From: Gloeophyllum trabeum ATCC 11539 | Lineage: Eukaryota > Basidiomycota > Agaricomycetes > Gloeophyllales > Gloeophyllaceae | Direction: 5' to 3' | Length of the DNA stretch: 64,000 nt | Assembly: GCF_000344685.1 (NCBI RefSeq) | Contig: NW_006920415.1 | Location: 632,545 to 696,544 of the forward strand | Shown here: piece by piece, positions 48,188 to 59,987 of the stretch | Numbering within the stretch: position 1 is the first letter of the stretch | Layout of the letters: the number at the start of each line of letters is the position of its first letter | Notes under the pieces: generated by a model | Told to the model about the DNA's origin: nothing | Databases searched by the model: none | Seen by the model: only the letters and a program-made list of their open reading frames with translations | Translations under genes and position numbers: made by a program

Positions 48188-49282
48188 CTACCCAACCTTC
48201 CCCTTCTCCTCGGCTGGAACGACGGGCTCCACAGCATTGACCGCCTCATACCACTGCATGACCGAGCCAATCAGGAATGCCCAGCTGCCCCAGAACGTCG
48301 ACAGCGCGCTCTGGTACTGCCGCCAGTGTTTCGCGGAGTACCCGAAGATGCCGCAGAGCGTGAAGCCCATTGCGCCTATGAAATTCCAGACTGTATCATG
48401 GGAGGAACGTCAGTGGGCCAAGCGTACGAAATGGGGGGCCCAGCACGCACATCCGATTTGCCAGCCCAGGTCACTGACGTTGGGGCGATACCACCTGGTC
48501 TGCGTTTCTAACATGTAAAGCACGCTGCAAAGAGAGTTGATCGATACATGAAATCATGAATGAAGACTAGGGAGTCTGTCACGCACGAGCTGATAATAAA
48601 GCCGCTGCCGCCGACAACCTGCGGGGTCCAAAACACGCCATTCAGCAACGGTGTGCTACTCACTATCGCGTCCTGGATCTCGGGTAGCGCTGTGAATCTG
48701 TATTATCACCACCCATAAGTGTACCGACATGACGAAAAGCACCACGACAGCCTACCCGCTGATCCAGAAGATGGTCGCGGCGCACAGCTGCGCAAAGCCC
48801 GCGAGAAACCCCAGTTCGCGCCAGTATTTCGAGTCAGTCGTCCACCATATCCACTTCCTCTGCCCCGGAGGGGCTGGCAGCGTCGTGGACGATCCGTCTC
48901 TGCTGCCTTGCTCTAGTTCAGCGCAGTCGTTATACGTTCCGGTATTCTCGACATGCAGCGGGTGGTGTTGCAGCAGTCGTTCGATCCCCCAGCCGAAGTA
49001 CACTGTGTTAGACCTGCGTCGAGAATCAAATCAGTATGGAATAATAGTCCTCTTGCGCGAGGATAGCACTCACCTGTTCCACGCTTCCCATATCAGTAAG
49101 ACTGACGCCATGGTGAATATTGTCGCGCCTACCCAGGCGGTCCATCCCCCGGATACAGGGTTAGGTTCGATCGTGGTGTAGAGGTAGGGTAGGTAGACGA
49201 CGAAGCCGTTCACACACCACACGACGCTTCCGAGGGTGAAGAGCTGACGTTCTTCAGGCGTCAGGAGATGATCAGTCGGCAT
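48188..49282 (-). CDS. Conserved fungal multi-pass membrane protein of unknown function
   Basis: ATG at 49282 starts MPTDHLLTPEERQLFTLGSV. Hydrophobic segments in order include VVWCVNGFVVYLPYLYTTI, WTAWVGATIFTMASVLLIWE, GFLAGFAQLCAATIFWISG, a segment around 48590-48660, MGFTLCGIFGYSAKHW and STFWGSWAFLIGSVMQWYE, ending in a short charged tail at 48188. At least four introns separate them (near 49015-49075, 48690-48760, 48510-48590 and 48390-48440). The pattern resembles integral membrane proteins widespread in filamentous fungi whose role is unknown. Between the second and third segments lies a polar loop ending in RKWIWWTTDSKYWRELG. Confidence 0.65.
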
Positions 49283-50021
49283 GCCTATGCTCACGCACAA
49301 CTGCTATCCACCTAACGTAATATAACTTCAAATTTGGTCATTGGATCACCTTATGCAGAACGACGCACCAGCTGATATTCCAGTATTCCAGGACCAGCAT
49401 CCTACCGAGCTTCCTCCATCCCATTCTCCTCCTATCAGGTTTCGAGCTCTTAGGTGCGTATTGCTGGTGCCTCCCTTTGCGATGATCCCTCGCGCGCCAC
49501 TTATAATGCTGATTTTCTTTCCCTGGTGTCCTAGTATCGACGAGTCTTGCGTGCGTCGCCTTCAAGAACGGCAGCGCGCTGCGTTCAGATGCTGGTACAA
49601 GCTTCACGGCTGGGTGAAGGTCGTGAGGGAACTCAGCCGCCCGTTCTGTCTTGCTGCTCGTCATGGCGGTCGCAAGGGAGTATCAAAGATGGCGGACAAG
49701 AATACACCTTCAGCTACGATATCCATGTCGATGATGTCTGCCAGGAACAAACTCGTGCGGCTGGGAGGTTGTGCTATTTTTAGCAGCTGGAGAGGTGGCG
49801 GTGCGATCAACCTTGTAATGGCCTCGCTCGGTGCCGGCAGTCTTTGGTCCTTGTTTAGTCCTCTATCACAATAAAGTAAGACAGAAGCCCAGCGCGGATG
49901 TAGTGTGGCAGCAGTGTGGCGTTCTTTTTGTGAAATGAAGAAGACATGATACTCCCTGCCTGATTCAGAGACCGGGTATAAGAGCGGCTCTGAAGCACTT
50001 TGCACCCAATTCTTGAAAACC
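49283..50021. other. Intergenic, about 0.74 kb
   Basis: Contains open frames on both strands without recognisable protein character. Divergent promoters for the membrane-protein gene and the TPR/DUF4470 fragment are expected here. Confidence 0.4.
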
Positions 50022-51415
50022 ATGGCCACGATTGATTCACCGGCCGCGGAACGAGCGAAAGCAGACGGTAATGGATGTTCAAGATAGTACTTTTTATTCA
50101 GTCCGTAATCTTCCTGCAAGACATCGGCGAGCTGACTCATTCTCTTGCTCAGCGCGCAAGAGCGGCACGAAGAGGTCGACATATAATATTTACATGGAGA
50201 ATTGTCATATGATACTGACCTCGAATCTATAGGCAGAGAAGATCGATCCGAAATGTCCCATATACCCATTCAACTTAGCCTGGGCATTGTACGAGCAGGG
50301 CAAATACAAGGAGTGCCTCGCTGCGATCGCTCGATCTTGGGCTCTCATCTACGATACGACCAAGAACGAGGTCCGGCCTCAAAACCTGGATATGTGTCTC
50401 CGACTCCGTGCGAGATACGCGAAAGCTCCATGCCAGGGTGTCACGAATGGCAGCATCTCTCGGGACCAGGTTGATGGAACGTCGTCGCGCAGCTGAAGGG
50501 GCTGGCGAAGAGACACCCAGACTCGCTAGCCGCGACTAACTGCAGGCAATATGATGTCATTTACCAGCAACTGCGAGAGGATCCGACCCTGCCAAGACCG
50601 CGGAAGGTTCATGGATTTGCCCATCTTCAAGAAATGCCCGTAAGCCAGCCTTCTGGGGTGCCGGCTATGTTGGAACATTGGATCTGATTTTCCATCTCAG
50701 CGATCCCACTCTGGAATATTACAAGGTCAGACCACCACCTCTGCATCTCATCAACTTTGGTCACTACCTACAGATCGGCAATGATTCTATAAGTCCCTCC
50801 TTGAAGGATGGGACAAGCACTCAAATGGGCGCATTGATCTCCAACCGAAACCCTCTCTGTCCTTCTTATTCGGGGGCGTCGGCGACGGTAGGTATTGCCA
50901 AGAGGCCCGTCCTTGCGAGCAACTCTAATGCCTATGACAGCTCGCCATGCGTATGGGACCTTCATCGACATCCATCGCCAATTCAGGAAGTTAGATCCTT
51001 CCAAGAAGGCGGATGTGCGCATTCATCTGACACTTTTGGACATACACCCTGCGGTACTCGCGAGGGGCCTGTTAATCCTGAGCTTGCCTCACAAATTGAC
51101 CGATGAGGGTCTGCACAAGACTGAAAGGCTGGAGATCCGAGCCACGGTCTTCCATGCCTTCTGCGGATATGTCATGCCAGGGCCTTGTCATGACATGTAG
51201 GTGGGCCTCTGTCCGCGTGCCATCACAGAGCTCTGAGGCTGCTGCGCGATTAGACTCTTACAGGCCGTCAACGAGCCCATCAGGAGCCTCCAACAAGACC
51301 TCCAGGCTCTCCCAGCTTACATACACATCGTACAATCGAGCCTCTCGCCCAACCTAGGTGCTACCGCCAATGTCGATTCAAAATTTCAACCCCAGAATCT
51401 TCGTTTCCCTACGTG
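50022..51415 (+). pseudogene. N-terminal half of a TPR/DUF4470-family gene
   Basis: ATG at 50022 (MATIDSPAAERAKADGNGC) fits the start of the family. TPR-like helices follow after a gap (AEKIDPKCPIYPFNLAWALY, GKYKECLAAIARSW), then, over several short exons, LLEGWDKHSNGRIDLQPKPS, SFLFGGVGDARHAYGTFIDI (joined across an intron at about 50890-50939), HRQFRKLDPSKKADVRIHL and LDIHPAVLARGLLILSL. It ends AVNEPIRSLQQDLQALPAYI and HIVQSSLSPN, where the family sequence runs out at the border with the SurE gene. The first exon appears to be out of frame (a missing base near 50084, or an unresolved intron), and another break follows PGPCHDM. The C-terminal half of the family is absent here but present at 43.1-45.5 kb on the minus strand. 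Confidence 0.6.
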
Positions 51416-51417
51416 TA

Positions 51418-52605
51418 TCACCCGTCATAACAAGTCAATAGCCCAAACAATTTGTCCCGCACGAACGCCTGCGTCCCCGCATCCACGTCCGCCTTCGTGT
51501 TCGCGTCAAACACGCTCACGCTCGCATAACACCCCTCACCCCTCACCACACCTGTCTCCTGCGGTAGGTGCACGCTCCCGCACTGAAATACGTCCGTCGC
51601 ATCCGCGTCCTCCGTGATCCTGGTCAGCACGAACTTGTAGTCGTCGACACTGGTGCAGTTGGTGATCGACGGGTAGTTCACGTTAACGGAGATCCCAGTT
51701 GGGAGGATGGTGCCGGGCAGCGCGAGAAGGGCGCGCGTGAATTTGACTGTGAGCTGGGAGTATATTTCGGCCGCCTGGGTGTATTGTGAGGTTGGCTCTG
51801 ACTCGAGGGTCGTGTAGGATATTTGCTGGAGAGTGTCGCCGGAGAAGGCTACCGAGGGAATGCCTTCCTTGGCTGCCTCACATGCTGCGCCGCTGATAGA
51901 AGTTACGAATGTGAAGATAGGTATACGCCGTGCAAAGGGAAACTGGCTCACACTGTGCCCGAGCCGGTCACGGCAGATCCAAGGTTATCTGGAGAATTTG
52001 ATTAGCTTGACTTTTACCACGGGGGCCAACTGGGCTCACTTCCAACATTGGGGCCGCTGACGACAAATTCGGGCTTCGCCCCGAAGAACTTAGGTGCTAG
52101 CGTCTGGATGCCATAGCGGATTGAGTCGACGCTGCGAATATGCTAAGGAGAGAACATGGTAGAGTACAGGGTCAGTCTTACGGGTACGCATTGACGTAGT
52201 TCAATCGCGCTAATCGAGGTATAGATTGAAAGCATATGAATTGAAGACTGATTAGACGCACGGTCACTAGCGTTAAATCCTTCCGGAGGTGAACCGACCG
52301 CGCAAGTATCGTACTCGCACGTAATGTTCAGCACCGTCGGAGCAGCCGTCGTTGAACCGGTCCCAGACTCGTTCTGGGAGGGGCAAGAAAGCACGACCTA
52401 CGAAACATTTCGATCGTCAGATCTAAAGCGAAGTAACGCGTCGAATCACATCGTATCCTGCGGCCTTGAGAGCTTCATTTTGCGCGCGGATCATGGCTAC
52501 AGCCCAGCCATCGTCGTTGGTGAGCACGACGTTGTAGAAGGGCCACCTCGCATTCGTAGACACCGCGAACGCAGCTAGACAGCTGGCGAGAGTGGAGAAC
52601 CGCAT
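51418..52605 (-). CDS. Secreted SurE-like phosphatase/nucleotidase, paralog 1
   Basis: SurE family metal-dependent phosphohydrolase, acting on nucleoside monophosphates or other phosphate esters. ATG at 52605 begins a signal peptide (MRFSTLASCLAAFAVSTNA), pointing to secretion. The catalytic metal motif LTNDDGWAVAMIRAQNEAL follows directly, then LSCPSQNESGTGSTTA after an intron, YVNAYPVDSIRYGIQTLAPK and VSGPNVGSNLG (the second metal-ligand motif). The body GAACEAAKEGIPSVAFSG ends with a cysteine-bearing C-terminus (GLLTCYDG). Introns lie near 52395-52445, 52205-52275, 52135-52190, 51985-52040 and 51905-51955. The stop at 51418 is at the border of the truncated TPR/DUF4470 fragment. A paralog lies at 57990-59202. 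Confidence 0.88.
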
Positions 52606-53391
52606 CGCAGTCGCCTACCTTGCAGGGCCTGGTGAATGCCTTTTATGAGCTTCTGTTCGGATATAAATGTCCAGAGGTTACATTGTGCTCCACCACTTCT
52701 GGGACGCACGTTCGCGAATCTAACTAGGCAAGCCTGAGGGTCCTTGCTTCCATTGTGTATAGTTTGAGGATGGCGGCCCGGGGTGGGTCCCAACTTGAAG
52801 GGGAATCCTTGTGGCGCCCAAGTCCTTATAAATACTCCCCGTGGGGGCTTCTTGGGCCTACCCTGGGACATGATAAGGGCACACTGTTGGAACTTACATA
52901 GATTCTCGACTCTGTAGCCACATCCGCAAACATGTACAACAAATATTGCGCCTGCATATGCGTGTATCAATTCGTTCGTTCAATCTTCGTCTGATTCTCT
53001 GCGCTGCTGCGACAATACACTGTGCCTTCAGCATGTACAAGATTTGCATACCAGAGCCTAGCCGTTGTAGCAAGGACAGCCTGTACGTCAAGCTTAGCCG
53101 TCACGGCGGGGAATGCTCCCGGCGTCACGCCTCTGGCAAGAGGTAGTACTCGCAGTCCGCAGGGAATTATTATTGGAGAGCGGTGACTGCTTTGTCCGGT
53201 AGCGCTAGAGTTGTTCCTCTGTGACGTGTAAAGAGAAATTTCATAAGACATTACCGCTGAGGGGAGTCAACAAGGAGGTGACAGTCCATGTCTCTGCACA
53301 TGTGACATGCATACACTAGTACCAGGGATTGAACCAAGCGATGTGCCAATATCCAGCCAGGCACATTAATATTCCCACATCTTACTGACAC
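52606..53391. other. Intergenic, about 0.79 kb
   Basis: Promoter of SurE paralog 1 and 3' flank of the P450 gene, both leftward. A TATA-like TTATAAATA lies near 52824-52834, about 220 bp upstream of the SurE ATG. Nothing else is recognised. Confidence 0.45.
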
Positions 53392-55696
53392 TTAGTCTTT
53401 TGACGCAAGTGAAACGATAAGGTGCAACTCCGCTCCCTTATGTTCTTCTCCATCTACAAGGGGGGACGTCAAATTGTCTCCCCACTGGCGGACCCGCTGC
53501 TTGGGATGCTGAGGTCGAAGATCGAAACGGTCAATTAGTTCTACGATGAAGCTTTGCATCTTCACCATGCTTTTTCGAAAATTAGCAGACTTCGACTATC
53601 TAGCATATTTGAATACATGACTCACGCAAATCGCCAGCCAAGGCACGCCCTGGATCCGCTTGAGAAAGACAACCTACATGGAAACGAACTTCAGTGTCTT
53701 CACACAAGACGGGAAAATGGCCTACAAATTTCCAACCACTCCGACGGAACCGCTTTGTTTGGTCGCCGCTCCCCCTTCCAACCATCTGTCAGGGTTAAAG
53801 ACATCTCCATCCTCACCCCATATAGATTTGTCCCTGTAAATGCACGAAGTGAGCGATACGCCGCTGCTCATAGAGATCGCCCACCGATTATAACTGCCAA
53901 TCGCCACGATTATCTCCGCGCCTGCTGGAACATGAATCTCCCGAACAGTTTGTCCATCCACAGTCTCGATATCCCTGGACAACGGTAATACAGTATCTTT
54001 ACTCGCAACACGAGATGTCTGAAATACTATAGGATATAAGCGCAAAGTTTCCTATTGAATGAGGAGCCCGTCAGTCCGACCAAACAAAGCAGACTCCGGA
54101 ATTCAGTCATAGTAACGCACCTTGAGAAATGCTTGGAGGAACACCATGTTCTCAATGTCGTTCAGCTGCAATTGATGTTCGCCGCGCGCACGGCCAGCAG
54201 ACTGTGCCTGCCTTATCTCGTCGCGTATCCGGCTTTGCGCATCCACGTGACTCGCGAGCAGCCAAAGGACCCACGTCAACGTGCTGGCGGTGGTATCATG
54301 TCCAGCCACGAATATGGTACTGGAACCCTGGTTAAATACAACAGCAAAGGTGTCATACATATCAGACGTACCTCATTTGCGCCAAAATTTCTTCCTCAGT
54401 CATACGGCGTTCAGGCTGCATTGACTCGTTCGCTTTGACTGTGAGCAACACACAGTCGCCATAAGGAATGCGGCCCTAAGGGATCGGGCTGAAGCCTCAC
54501 CGAGCAAACTGAAAACATCTCGCTTGCCTTTGCCCACTCGGAGTTCTTCCATCTTCTGCGACAGTAGTTCACGGGCTACTCTATCCGCTCGCTTCTTATG
54601 CTCTTGCAGAATGACGACCTGCTTGAGCGGCAGGATATTGAAGACAGGCGAGATAAGCGAGGCAGGGATGAAGTCTAGGACGGCATTCACTAGCCGTCTA
54701 CTCGCTGGAGTGGATTCGGCACTGCGAGCGTCATTAGACACTCTGAATCTGGTACTGCCTTTCACTCACTTAAAGTTCTTATAGACCTCCCCGAGCTCAT
54801 TTTCTTGGTTGTCCATCAATCCTAACCGCATCTCAAAGGCAGCTAGTGAAGTCACTCAGTGGTCGGCGACAACGACGGCCAGCATTATTAACTCACCCTC
54901 GCTAATGGCATCTAGCGTAGCACGACTCAACCAATCGTGGACGTCGATGACCGCACCATCGTTATCCGAACAGTCTTCGATGATTTCTTGCCATTTATTA
55001 CCCAGCTGCAATTGAGTCCTTGGCATAACGCCTCGTGCAGTATCTGAAGTTAAGCATACGTACCGTCTCGCCCACAGATCTGAACACCGGGAAAAGTGCC
55101 CTCGCTTCAGCGTAACCGAAGGCAGGCAACATGACCTTTCTGTGTCTTTTATGGGTATCTCCTGATGAATGGACATTCATCAGAAGGCCTCCTTGTGACG
55201 AGTGCGACGAGTGCCAAGCACTCACCTTCCGACCATATAATATCTGGTCCTACAATGGTTTTTATGAAAGCTCTCAGCCATCCTGGCTTGGGGAAGTCAT
55301 AGGCTGCGGTATTGAGAACATACTGAAGCGCCTTGGGGTCATAGATAACTAATTTATCATTCTAGGCGAGGAGACCAGTAAGTGAAAGCCTACATGATAC
55401 TGCGACAATGGTACTTACACCCATCAAGCTCCTGAATCGGAACACTGGACCGAATTCTTGAGCCCATTTCGACATGACTTCGACATTGTTTTGCCGCATG
55501 GTCTGCCGCACATTGCCTTCACCCCCGTAAGCAATAAATTGAAGGTTCTGGAGAGATTCAGGTGATGATGCACACCGAAGAAGAATTCAGGCTTCGGGCC
55601 TCGTATGAGCGAAACCGATGAGCGCCGACGGAACCATCGGGGGATTACAGTATATAGAAATGTCAAGGCGAACAGACAATACAGTGATGCTACCAT
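53392..55696 (-). CDS. Cytochrome P450 monooxygenase
   Basis: Haem-thiolate oxygenase, anchored in the endoplasmic reticulum by MVASLYCLFALTFLYTVIPR at the N-terminus (ATG 55696). Conserved parts in order are HRKVMLPAFGYAEARALFPV (C-helix region), DVHDWLSRATLDAISEG, the I-helix oxygen-activation motif FVAGHDTTASTL, the ExxR motif in LKETLRLYPI, FNPDRWLEGG, and the haem loop FSSGSRACLGWRFA with its cysteine codon at 53643-53645. The last intron (53625-53570) splits the haem loop from MVKMQSFIVELIDRFDL, and the stop is at 53392. About ten short introns interrupt the gene. The CYP family and substrate cannot be told. It stands between two SurE paralogs, with no biosynthetic core enzyme nearby. 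Confidence 0.9.
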
Positions 55697-57989
55697 GGTA
55701 GGGCCAACGTCACAAGTGGTTGCTGAAAGCAGTGTTTTCTATGCCGACAGGTTGTCCCAGTATTTGAGGACAGGCCACCTGCTTCCGCAGAAGATAGTGC
55801 AGCTAGGTAGAGACTTGATGCGGCAAGGATCGCAAAGCCCCAGTTCGTATTGGAGCGCCACATCCAGGCTTTACATCCTATCTCATGATGCGGAGATCGA
55901 CAGGTTCCCTGCGGGCTATTATTGTCATTGAACAACGTACGTATAGACAACGTGCCTGCTGACTAGGGCCCATCAGTCTGAGAAGCCTGATCTATTGAGG
56001 ATGTGAGAAAGAGCCCAACTTGAAGGAGGGGGATATGTCGCCTGCTTATCCCCTCGGCTACATGGCATCGAGACAGAGCGGATGGTCGGAGGATGGTCGG
56101 ATGTACAGATATCATGGTAGCTAGGGCAGAAAGCGCGGTAGGTGCGGCGATGAATGGCCCATTGATAGTAAAACCTATCTATAGCGTGAATCGATTCCCA
56201 GGCCCTGCTCGTATTGCAATCGGGAGATGGTGACAGCTAACTGCAAATAGCGCAAGTCAAGGTTTTTTACTTACAAATGCTGCTCCAAAATCATATAACA
56301 CCGAACAACCAGGAATAGCAAGTGCGGGCACAAAGGGCAGCGAACTGCTGTTTTGAGAGCGTTAGCGCCCTTCAAGTTCTCGGAGCGGCAGGATGTGGGA
56401 GGACCGCCCTTGCGGCCTTTGCCAGGTGCTCCATACTAAGAGATTCGGCCTTCCGCTACCCTTTGGCAGTTAGCTGGAATGCACTGGTCGCCGCATAACC
56501 ACCGCTGAGTTAACGTAAGAAAGCGATAAGACCTGTACTGGATACCAACCAGCGATTCTGGGATCCATTCCGGTCCACAGCGCTTGAGCCTCCTCTGTTA
56601 GCTCGTTCTCTTCACAAACGCCACTCACATGTACAGCTTGTGGCACTCTAGGGGCAGGAGGAGCATCAACTGACAAGAGTTCAAAAGTCTAAGGGCGATC
56701 GCCGCGCTAGAAAAGAACAGGAAGGTACCCGCGAACCCCCCATTTACCGAATCGCTGGAATGTGTGCATCGAACAGTTAACGTTACCAGTTTTGGCAGTC
56801 GACCAGGCGCGGGGTCTGAAAAGCCGGCCGTTTGAAATAGCGCGAAATGGCCACATCTTACATGTACCACTGGGAAACCCCGTATCGAGTCTTCTCCACG
56901 TTCACTGTTTGGCAACTGGGTGTCCTTCAAATCGCCACTAACCTTCGTCTTCACGGGTTTGCTTGTACAGCGAGAACAGGAAATTTTGTGCACATCCTTC
57001 TGGAGTCTACCGCACCTTCACAACGGACGGCCGACGACGGAAGTCGAAATTCGAAACCCCATCCATATTCGCTGCTACATATGTAGACTTGTGAATGGCG
57101 TCTCCGCTTAATTCGACCGAGTAGGCAAGCAATTGGATCTTCAAGCTTCATTCGCTGCATCCAGATTCCGTGCTTCCCTCACGTCCGCGTAGAGACCTTG
57201 CGCTATCCACGAAGATTCCCCTGGGAGCTTGCTCGAAGTTGAGCTATGACGAGTAATACGGTGTAGCGGCATTCGAGGCGATAGGGGATTTGCGGAGCTC
57301 CACGACGTCGACTCCCGCGTTCTTCACCATGTACGCATTCAGGACTTGGCTCTTTTCCAAGGCAGTACATCGAGGTCCGAATGCACGAAGGCGACTATAT
57401 GGTTTATAAGAGCGCCCCCTGACCCAATACCATGAAGCGTCTCCCAATTTCTGTTCCATTCTCGCCTGTCCTGGTTCACCTACACCCAGAGATCGCACCG
57501 ATAGCAAATCCGCAGTGTGGAATGACTAGACGCAGCTGTGGACTGCGTTCCAAGCGAACGTAAAAGACGTCGCTCGCCATTTTCGAGCCGGACGTTTTGG
57601 TAGCGGATCGGGACATAATTACGATCGCTGTTCTTCTGCGGCGAAGCCTACATATGAGTAACCACCTGTTACTGGGCTTGGACATATCTATCTTCTCTTC
57701 TTTCAAGTCCCCTCAAAGTGCGGCGTCATAGAAGCTTGTAATGTCGCGAGTACGTCTCCAAGTATTATCTTGAGTACTAACATGCCACCGCGCACCTCGA
57801 TGACCAGTGGTTAACACTCAAGTTTCCAGGAACCAGACGTTGGCAAATCCGAGCACGGCGTTTGGACATGGTGTACGGTCCTTGGCTTTGGGGGCATATG
57901 TAAGGTCTCTCGTCCATCTTCAGACTCTGAGAGACCTCCCATGGTCTATGCACTCTCGAACTAGATATACCGCCGCCTTGACGACACTT
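55697..57989. other. Large intergenic region, about 2.3 kb
   Basis: No family is recognised. Minus-strand frames at 57244-57706 and 56625-56993 have no family similarity. TATAAA-like sequence near 57399-57405 may be part of an unrecognised promoter. Confidence 0.4.
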
Positions 57990-59202
57990 CTACGAATCAT
58001 AACAAGTCAAGAAATCCCCGAATCGGTTCAGCACAACCCCCTGCGTCGCCGCATCCACATCTGCCTTCGTACTCGCATTATACACGCTGACACTAACATA
58101 GCACCCATTGCCCACCACGTCCCCCTCCGCCGGGAGATGGTCCGTCCCGCACGTCTCCACATCCGTCGCGCTCGCATCCGCCAGGATCCTCGTCAAGACG
58201 AACTGGTAGTCCGCAGCGGCCGCGCACTCCGCGAGCGATGGGTAGTTCACGTTGAGCACGATGCCCGGGGGCAGGTACGGCGGCGGCGGCGCGAGCAGCG
58301 CGGAGAGGAAGCGCACGGTGGCGGAGGCGTAGAGGCGCGCGGCGATGCTGTCGGTGGAGTTGGGGGAGGTGGTGAGGGTGGTGTAGGAGACTTGGGCGAG
58401 GTCGGAGCCCGAGCCGGAGAAGGAGACGGAGGGGACGCCTTCGAGCGCGGCTTCGCACGCTGCGCCGCTGGAGGGTGGTCAAGCGGATGCGACGATCAAC
58501 ATATCTAGTGCACTTACACTGTCCCTGAGATTTGGACGGTATTGCCTAGATTGTCTGCGGGTAGATGGTGAGGGTTCAGCGATACTTGTGCGATATCTGC
58601 TGGGTTACTCACTTCCGACGTTAGGTCCGCTCACGACGAAGTCCGGCTTGCCCCCGAAGAACTTGGGGCCGAGGGTCTGAATTCCATACTTCGCTGAATC
58701 TGCCCTACATGCGAGAATGGTCCATCAACCCAAGATGCTGCCCGTGAGGAAGTGGGTTATACTTACGGGTAAGCGTTGACATAGTTCAGTGTGGCTGTAC
58801 GCATTCTCATTCAGACGCTACCTCATGAAGGTTCAGAACTCACTTACGATCGCTGGCGTTAAACCCCTCGGGCGGCGAGCCTGTCGGGCAAGTATCGTAC
58901 TCGCACGGCTCGGTGAGCGTCGTCGGCGTCGCCGTGGATGATCCCGTGCCGGACTTGTTCTCTGCAGGGCAAGACAGGACGACCTGTACACCGCGACACT
59001 CCGCATTCGATTACTACGCAAGTCGGGAGTCGTAGGTACGCACATTATATCCAGCCTCCTTGAGCGCGTCGTTCTGCGCACGGATCATCGCGACGGCCCA
59101 GCCATCGTCGTTCGTGAGCAGGATGTTCGTGGCGAGGGACCCGCTGAGCAGGTGGGCGGCCGCAAGGAAGAGCAAGAGCGGGTGTCGCCAAGGGGTGTGC
59201 AT
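57990..59202 (-). CDS. Secreted SurE-like phosphatase/nucleotidase, paralog 2
   Basis: Closely related to the gene at 51418-52605, with the same order of motifs. ATG at 59202 starts a signal peptide (MHTPWRHPLLLFLAAAHLLS). Then come ILLTNDDGWAVAMIRAQND, LSCPAENKSGTGSSTATP, YDTCPTGSPPEGFNASD, YGIQTLGPKFFGGKPDFVVS, SGPNVGNNLGNTVQ, GAACEAALEGVPSVSFSGSG and a C-terminal CYVSVSVYNASTKADVD ending FLTCYDS. Both metal motifs are intact. The upstream in-frame GTG at 59208 is not a plausible eukaryotic start. Intron positions appear shared with paralog 1, pointing to duplication of an already intron-containing gene. The middle exon is strongly GC-rich (58240-58480). Confidence 0.88.
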
Positions 59203-59839
59203 TCTCACTTACGTCGCAGGATCGGGCGTGCTGCAAGTCAGTATTCGAATGGGCAGCACGCTTCCGGTTTTATACTGCAGATACTGTACTAGCTCCGGTC
59301 CCGAGGGACACGTTCTGCGAAGAGCCGTATGGTCAGATGCGCACGTTCATCAGCATGCCGTCAGTATTTTATTCGGGAAGGCTAGGGTGCTGGGTACGGC
59401 GGTTTTGCCGTGCAGCTGAGCGGTGAGTGCCATGTGATGTGTCTGGGTTTGGTTTCTCCAGAGCACCCGGGAGGTGAAGAAGCCTCCGTATTATCGATCC
59501 GGGCTAGTTGGGCTTGGGACTGCATGAGGTCATACCTGGTAAGGGTTTACTGGATCCGTGGCAATGGAAGCTATGTGATACTCATTCTGCTTCAGTGTTG
59601 GATTTGATGAGAGAGTGAAAAAGAAGATGCATGTCACCATTCCAAAGGGACTGTGGGACGGACGATGTTATGCATCCTCGCGTGCCGCCTTGCCGTTTTT
59701 TGGGACCCCTTTCCCCCAGTATTTCGGGGCTAGTCCAGCCATTCCAGGGATCCGTAGGACGTTGACTCACGACCCAGCCCCACTCGCAGCTGTACTTATA
59801 TCCCGTAAAGCTACCCTTCTCAGGCCTGGATCTATTCCT
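59203..59839. other. Intergenic, about 0.64 kb
   Basis: Promoter region of SurE paralog 2, with no other feature recognised. It ends at the retroposon. Confidence 0.45.
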
Positions 59840-59987
59840 GATTCCTAGTCTTTTTTTTTTTTTTTTTTTTTTTTGGAATCTCTTGTTTATTGTCCGGAGG
59901 GAGGTGCCCTAAGCTGGACATTACATGTGTGTGGTAGATAGCTCGCAATAAACAGTCTGAATATCAGACAAACAAGATTCCTAGTCT
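59840..59987 (-). mobile_element. Short poly(A) retroposon with 12-bp target duplication
   Basis: A 24-nt T run (59851-59874) is the poly(A) tail of a minus-strand insert whose body runs to 59975. GATTCCTAGTCT occurs at 59840-59851 and again at 59976-59987, a target-site duplication. On the minus strand AATAAA (59891-59886) precedes the tail by 11 nt, as in a genuine mRNA 3' end. This is a 5'-truncated processed retrocopy of an mRNA or a SINE-like unit. Confidence 0.85.

Noticed and set aside
49661..50269. Minus-strand ORF of 202 codons overlapping the TPR gene start
   Set aside because: Its sequence has no family character, and the plus strand carries recognisable TPR coding sequence in the same place.
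57244..57706. Possible two-exon minus-strand gene
   Set aside because: The two frames could be joined by a splice, but no family, start context or composition bias supports it.
51418..59202. Secondary-metabolite gene cluster around the P450
   Set aside because: No polyketide synthase, peptide synthetase, terpene synthase or prenyltransferase is present; only phosphatase-like neighbours are seen.
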